A program made the position numbers and the translations under genes. A model generated the notes under the pieces. It was given only the letters and a program-made list of their open reading frames with translations. It did not search any database and had not been told where the DNA came from. Below, piece by piece: positions 60,051-64,000 of a DNA stretch of 64,000 bases (its first letter is position 1; every line of letters begins with the position of its first letter). Source of the DNA: Acidimicrobiales bacterium (GTDB lineage: Bacteria > Actinomycetota > Acidimicrobiia > Acidimicrobiales > SHLQ01); NCBI GenBank assembly GCA_020629375.1, contig JAHDDK010000005.1:52649-116648 (forward strand). The letters run 5' to 3'.

Positions 60051-61649
60051 ATGCGTCGCTCGACCCGTTCTCGCGTTGCCGCGCTTGCTGTGCTGGCCAT
60101 CGTTGGCGCCTGCGGCTCGATCGACAACCCGTCCGTCTCGCCATCGACAACGCTTGCCTCGTCGACCAGCACGGCAACCCCCTCGTCGACCACGTCCGAA
60201 TCATCGGCGACATCAACGGTCATCGACGAGACCTCGACGTCGACCGCTTTAGCGGAGTCACCGACGACCGAAGCCGGCAAGCCCTCTGAAAGTCAGCCTG
60301 TTGACGATCAAGCTCTGGACGGCCAGCCGGGAACCGACGGCGTCGGCGACCCGTACTACCCACTGCTCGGCAACACGGGTTACGACGTCGAGCACTACGA
60401 CCTGCATCTCGTGGTCGACATCGCGGGTCCCGATCGTCTCGATGGACGAGCGTCGATCCAGCTCACGCCGTTGATCGATCTGTCGTCTTTCGCCTTCGAC
60501 CTGACCGACGCCGGATTGACCGTCACGTCCGTCGACGTCGACCGCGCCCCCGCCGACTTCGCGCATGACGACGCCAAGTTGCGGATCACACCGCCCACCA
60601 CGGCCGCCCGTGGCGAGGCGATCATCGTCGATGTCGTCTGGGCCGGGACGCCAACACCGGTGTCATCCGGCACCAGGATCGGTTCGATCGGCTGGCTCGA
60701 AGGAACGGTGGCGAGCGTGGCTGTCGGCGAGCCTTTTGGGGCGCGCACGTGGTATCCGGTCAACGACCATCCATCCGACAAGGCCACGTACACGATCACC
60801 GTCGACACACCGTCGAATCTCGTCGGCGTGTCGAACGGCGTGCAGACTCACGATGAAATCGTCGGCGATCGACGCATCACGACGTGGGACATGGACGACC
60901 CCATGGCCAGCTACCTCACGACCGTCGGTGTCGGCGACTTCGAGCTACGCGCATCCGACGACGGCCTGACGACGGGCACGCCGATCGACGACGCCATCGC
61001 TCGCCCCGTCGCACCAGCGTTCGAGGGCGACTTCGGGCTCACCGACGAGATGCTGATCGTGTTCGAAGAGCTGTTCGGGCCCTATCCCTTCGACGAGTAC
61101 GGCGCGCTCGTCGTCGACATGGACTTTGGGTTCGCACTCGAAACCCAAGGACGCAGCTTGTTCAGCGCACGGATGGTCGACGGCGACGGGTCAATCGAGC
61201 GCATCGTCGCCCACGAGCTCGCCCACCAATGGTTCGGCAACCACGTGTCGCCAGCGACATGGCGAGACATCTGGTTGAACGAGGGATTTGCCTCCTACGC
61301 CGAAGACCTCTGGCTCGAGTACAGCGGCCGGGCCGCGCCCGATGCACTCGAGGTTCGACTCGTCGATCGGGCGAGCGGCTCGCCGCTCCCACGTCCCGGA
61401 GACCCCGGCAAGAACGACCTCTTCGCGCCGAGCGTGTATCGGCGGGGGGCGCTCACGATGCATGCACTCCGCCTCGAGGTCGGGGACGAACCGTTCTTCG
61501 GCATCCTTCGCGAATGGGTCGACCGCTATGGCGGGGGGTCGGCCAGTACGGAGCAGTTCGTCGCGCTCTCATCGGAGATCGCCGGACGAGACCTCGCCGA
61601 CTTCTTCAGCAGCTGGTTGTTCGACGACACCGTGCCTGCCCTTCGGTGA
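60051..61649 (+). CDS. M1-family aminopeptidase lipoprotein
   Basis: 532 aa from the ATG at 60051. The lipobox VGAC places the lipid-bearing Cys near residue 21, followed by a Ser/Thr-rich spacer to about 90. Gluzincin zinc site HELAHQWFGNH with the third ligand Glu in WLNEGFASYAEDLW (HExxH-x18-E) near 390-415. The N-terminal beta saddle (about 95-290) resembles M1 peptidases. The C-terminal helical domain is short, so it is a compact M1-like enzyme anchored outside the membrane. The exopeptidase GxMEN motif is not obvious; MDFGFALETQG occupies its place, so specificity may differ. Confidence 0.85.
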   Translation: MRRSTRSRVAALAVLAIVGACGSIDNPSVSPSTTLASSTSTATPSSTTSESSATSTVIDETSTSTALAESPTTEAGKPSESQPVDDQALDGQPGTDGVGDPYYPLLGNTGYDVEHYDLHLVVDIAGPDRLDGRASIQLTPLIDLSSFAFDLTDAGLTVTSVDVDRAPADFAHDDAKLRITPPTTAARGEAIIVDVVWAGTPTPVSSGTRIGSIGWLEGTVASVAVGEPFGARTWYPVNDHPSDKATYTITVDTPSNLVGVSNGVQTHDEIVGDRRITTWDMDDPMASYLTTVGVGDFELRASDDGLTTGTPIDDAIARPVAPAFEGDFGLTDEMLIVFEELFGPYPFDEYGALVVDMDFGFALETQGRSLFSARMVDGDGSIERIVAHELAHQWFGNHVSPATWRDIWLNEGFASYAEDLWLEYSGRAAPDALEVRLVDRASGSPLPRPGDPGKNDLFAPSVYRRGALTMHALRLEVGDEPFFGILREWVDRYGGGSASTEQFVALSSEIAGRDLADFFSSWLFDDTVPALR

Positions 61650-61722
61650 CACCTGCGCTGCGGCCGAGGATTCGGGGGCGCCCCCCATTCAGCTGACGAG
61701 AGCAGCGGGCGATAGTTGATAC

Positions 61723-62628
61723 ATGACACGCAACTACACCTCCCCCCGAACGATCGTCGTTGCGTTCGTTGCAGCGGTCACCCTCTCAGCCTGCGGCGGT
61801 AGCGACGAACCAGTCGAAAGCGTCGACACGGCCGTGGTCACGTCGACCACCGAGTTGACGGCTGCTGAGGCCGAACCGGTCGCTGCTCCTTCGAGCTCCG
61901 AGGCGCCTGCCGCTGACGCACCGACGGCCGAGCCCGACGTTGCCGCAGACGCCGACGAAACGACCGACTCGACACTGCCGGCCGATAGCTCGATCGACGA
62001 CGTCGAGGAGAGCGAGGAAATCGCGCTCGCTGACGACGGCGTCTGCGAGACGGTCGTGCCGAGCGCGATTCACTACGTCGATGTGGCATTCGACGATCCG
62101 GATGGCGGCTTGAACGTCCGCTCCGGGCCAGGCGTCGACAACGAAATCCTCCAGACGCTCCCCCGGGGAATCTGGGTGCAACCGACGAGCACCTGCTCGC
62201 TCGTGGGCACGACCGAATGGTGGGAAGTCGACACGCTTCTCTGGGGTCAGACCGGTTGGGTCTCTTCAGACTTTCTGACCACCGATCGCGACCCGATTCT
62301 GGCCGAAGGGACCACCGCCGTCGACGACTTCGATGGCGTCACGTTCTCCTCCGTCGACGAGCTCTCCATGATCATCGCCAACGCCTACCGCGAGGATCCC
62401 GGCCATGATCTCGTGATCACGCCGGTTGGCGAACCGGTCGGCATCGACGCACAGGGTTATGAGCTGACGCTCGATGTCACGCCGTACCGCGACGATTCGG
62501 TCTACGGCGAGCGCATCACGTTCGTCGTTCGCTCGAACCCGGCCGACCCTGATCAACCCGACGAGATCGTGAGCGCATCGTCTCGGGCGATATGTCGGCG
62601 TGGTCAGATGCACACAGGATGCGCGTGA
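61723..62628 (+). CDS. SH3-domain lipoprotein
   Basis: 301 aa. Lipobox LSAC near residue 25, then about 90 residues rich in Ala/Glu/Thr/Asp. A bacterial SH3 domain follows (about 110-185; GGLNVRSGPGVDNEILQTLP ... WWEVDTLLWGQTGWVSSDFL), which usually binds peptidoglycan stem peptides. A C-terminal alpha/beta region of 110 residues is not recognised. Located 73 bp after the M1 peptidase gene on the same strand. Confidence 0.75.
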   Translation: MTRNYTSPRTIVVAFVAAVTLSACGGSDEPVESVDTAVVTSTTELTAAEAEPVAAPSSSEAPAADAPTAEPDVAADADETTDSTLPADSSIDDVEESEEIALADDGVCETVVPSAIHYVDVAFDDPDGGLNVRSGPGVDNEILQTLPRGIWVQPTSTCSLVGTTEWWEVDTLLWGQTGWVSSDFLTTDRDPILAEGTTAVDDFDGVTFSSVDELSMIIANAYREDPGHDLVITPVGEPVGIDAQGYELTLDVTPYRDDSVYGERITFVVRSNPADPDQPDEIVSASSRAICRRGQMHTGCA

Positions 62629-62633
62629 GCACC

Positions 62634-62669
62634 CGTCACAGGCCGATGTCGAGACATCTGCGTGTGACG
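62634..62669 (+). terminator. Stem-loop after the SH3 lipoprotein gene
   Basis: CGTCACA (62634-62640) pairs with TGTGACG (62663-62669), and inside it GATGTC pairs with GACATC around a GA loop; a four-base internal bulge separates the two stems. It begins five bases past the stop at 62628. No T-run. Confidence 0.45.
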
Positions 62670-62772
62670 ATGAACACCTACGAAACTGCGCCGCATCCGG
62701 AATGCCAGCACCGTGCGAACAGTTGATACCAGTAACACAGTGATCGCCACGCACACGAAAGGACAGGCGACC

Positions 62773-63009
62773 ATGAACACTTCCAACGACATCATCGACC
62801 TGACCGACGAGCGAGTGGACAACCTCTCCGCGTTGCTCATGGTGAGCGCCGAACAACTCGAAGATCGCCAGCGGGCCGAAGCAGGCCTGGCATCCGACGA
62901 ACACCGAGCATCGGAGCTGGTCAGCCTGGTGTTCGGAACCGACGTTCCGAGCGTCGAGGCCTGGCTCGCCCGAAACGAGAGCACCGAGGGCGAACCCGTC
63001 GCCGCCTGA
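62773..63009 (+). CDS. Small acidic protein of unknown function
   Basis: 78 aa, not recognised. The ATG at 62773 has AAAGGA about nine bases upstream; a start at 62713 would add 20 residues without a ribosome site. The sequence is acidic and largely helical (TDERVDNLSALLMVSAEQLE, HRASELVSLVFG). It is followed by a strong terminator at 63064-63109, which supports it as an expressed single gene. Confidence 0.6.
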   Translation: MNTSNDIIDLTDERVDNLSALLMVSAEQLEDRQRAEAGLASDEHRASELVSLVFGTDVPSVEAWLARNESTEGEPVAA

Positions 63010-63063
63010 ACCCCAGAATCCGTCGCGCTGCCCGGCTCCCCTCCTCCGGGCATGGCGCTCCAT

Positions 63064-63109
63064 CCGATGGTCAGACCGCTCCCCCAACGGTCTGACCATC
63101 GGCAATTTT
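63064..63109 (+). terminator. Rho-independent terminator
   Basis: Fifteen-bp perfect stem (63064-63078 with 63088-63102), nine-base loop, then CAATTTT. Located 55 bp past the stop at 63009. The rest of the 301-bp gap to 63310 shows only the GAGGAGG Shine-Dalgarno of the next gene. Confidence 0.85.
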
Positions 63110-63310
63110 CGGCCAATCTCCGCGACACGAGATCCGAAGACAGGCCCGTGAAGCGGGGAGGTAAGGCCACTCAGCGGGCGTGGGCCGAATTGCCCATCTC
63201 GTAAACAAACCGGCACCGCGTCGCGATCGCCACTTCGGCGCTTCGTGCCGTAGCCCCTTGCGTCAGACACCGACGTACGCCCCGACGAATCGGGACCGAG
63301 GAGGCCGGCA

Positions 63311-63838
63311 ATGCCGAATCCAAACCCCGTCGAGCCCCTGCTCGAGCTGATTGTCGCCCTTGTGGCCTGCCTGCAGATGATCTCCGCCGCGCCGATGGTC
63401 ACGCCAGGCTCGCTACCGGCGGAGGGTCCAACGCGGTGTCAGGTGTCGGTCTCGGCGGACCGCGGTCTCGAGGCGTGGGTCGATGCCGCGATTGCCGAAC
63501 TGGCACCGGCACTTGACAACATCGACCTGCACCTCATCGATCGTGGTGGTGCCGTCACCATCGGGTTCGGCGGAGAATGGCCGGTCGATCGACCCCAGCT
63601 CGGGTGGACGGCGCCAGACCGCCAAACAATCTTGATCAACCGCCAACACCCTCTTTCCTCGCGAGGTGTCGCCATGATCGACGTGATCGCCCATGAGTTC
63701 GGCCACGTGCTCATCGGCCCGAAGCACGTCGACGACGGCACGCTGCTCGACCCGCACATCGACGGCGTCATCCGCCTCGGCGACGACGATCTCCAAGCGC
63801 TCAGCACGCTCACCTGCGACGACCTCCCGTTCGTCTAG
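63311..63838 (+). CDS. Small secreted metalloprotease-like protein
   Basis: 175 aa. GAGGAGG just upstream supports the ATG. The N-terminus is hydrophobic (LLELIVALVACLQMISAA) and may be a signal peptide. HEFGHVLIGPKH near residue 124 resembles the metzincin site HExxHxxGxxH but has one additional residue before the Gly. LLDPH a few residues later recalls the region before a Met-turn, but no Met-turn is clear. It could be a matrixin-like mini-protease or an inactive relative. Confidence 0.6.
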   Translation: MPNPNPVEPLLELIVALVACLQMISAAPMVTPGSLPAEGPTRCQVSVSADRGLEAWVDAAIAELAPALDNIDLHLIDRGGAVTIGFGGEWPVDRPQLGWTAPDRQTILINRQHPLSSRGVAMIDVIAHEFGHVLIGPKHVDDGTLLDPHIDGVIRLGDDDLQALSTLTCDDLPFV

Positions 63839-63839
63839 C

Positions 63840-63922
63840 GGGGTCAAGTCTGACATAGCAAGAGGTTCCTGCCCCTCTGCCCTCGCACCGTCCCAACCTC
63901 TTGCTATGTCAGACTTGACCCC
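63840..63922. repeat. 28-bp perfect inverted repeat (repeat-family member)
   Basis: Arms 63840-63867 and 63895-63922 are perfect reverse complements separated by 27 nt. The outer ends are GGGGTC and GACCCC, as in the palindromes at 44412, 48042 and 59960; the arms also contain a CTGACATAGCAAGAGG segment. It starts two bases past the stop of the metalloprotease-like gene. It resembles a non-autonomous REP/BIME-like or MITE-like element, or a very strong terminator. Confidence 0.8.
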
Positions 63923-64000
63923 ATTCGAACTGGGCCTGGTTGTCATCCCGAGTGACCTAGGCTGCGAACACCTGTTCCCTCGATTTGGAGTGTGAGCGAT

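Noticed and set aside
63110..63310. tRNA-like or small RNA gene in the gap before the metalloprotease-like gene
   Set aside because: No cloverleaf, anticodon arm or CCA end could be built by eye.
63992..64000. Possible new gene starting GTGAGCGAT after TTTGGAG
   Set aside because: Only three codons are inside the window; there is nothing to test.

Overview
The window comes from a high-GC actinobacterium, most likely an Acidimicrobiia member (an Ilumatobacter-like lineage is my best guess). The grounds are a WhiB regulator, an actinobacterial ferrochelatase with Fe-S cysteines, a mycoredoxin-like glutaredoxin, a DUF2510-type N-terminus joined to a septum-formation domain, and frequent GTG or overlapping starts. 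No rRNA, tRNA, CRISPR array, transposase or prophage was seen.

Layout. Positions 1-3671 (minus) hold the start of a Tad/Flp pilus operon: a CpaB-like SAF protein, a TadZ/CpaE-like protein with a degenerate P-loop, the CpaF/TadA ATPase, and a membrane protein running off the edge. Positions 3909-22546 (minus) hold three consecutive giant secreted paralogues (2062, 2216 and 1793 aa) with RTX-like Asp/Gly repeats and a shared core I do not recognise. All three, and the first pilus gene, carry the same 16-bp inverted repeat (A/C)GGTnC-N4-GnACC(T/G), 24-25 nt before the start codon. This suggests one regulon joining pilus and giant surface proteins, and is the strongest candidate here for an undescribed system.

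Positions 22635-29538 hold a catabolic cluster: RpiR regulator, HisC-like aminotransferase, Rieske oxygenase and MmgE/PrpD protein on minus, with a divergent dimethylglycine/sarcosine dehydrogenase-like protein. It looks like demethylation and breakdown of an N-methylated amino compound. Positions 29557-32384 hold an EssC/EccC-like protein lacking its ATPase half and a CaiB-type CoA-transferase. A haem/copper lipoprotein with a PHM-like monooxygenase domain follows on plus (32475-33950).

Positions 33955-39309 (minus) are an apparent operon: anchored propeller-like protein, response regulator, histidine kinase and SelO AMPylase. NfuA and an ABC-F ATPase follow. On plus, 42009-48024 holds a septum-formation protein, glutaredoxin, a repeat-rich gap, WhiB, a CarH-type B12 photoreceptor regulator, a Nei/Fpg glycosylase, ferrochelatase and a small unknown protein. 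This reads as a redox, light and DNA-repair block.

Positions 48100-57239 (minus) hold a two-component system followed by a 2391-aa DUF11/SdrD-like wall protein ending in a sortase-like signal. The rest (plus) holds a DUF1800/DUF1501 pair, an M1 peptidase lipoprotein, an SH3 lipoprotein, a 78-aa protein and a small HExxH protein. Intergenic GGGGTC/GACCCC palindromes recur at four places in the right third and look like a small repeat family.
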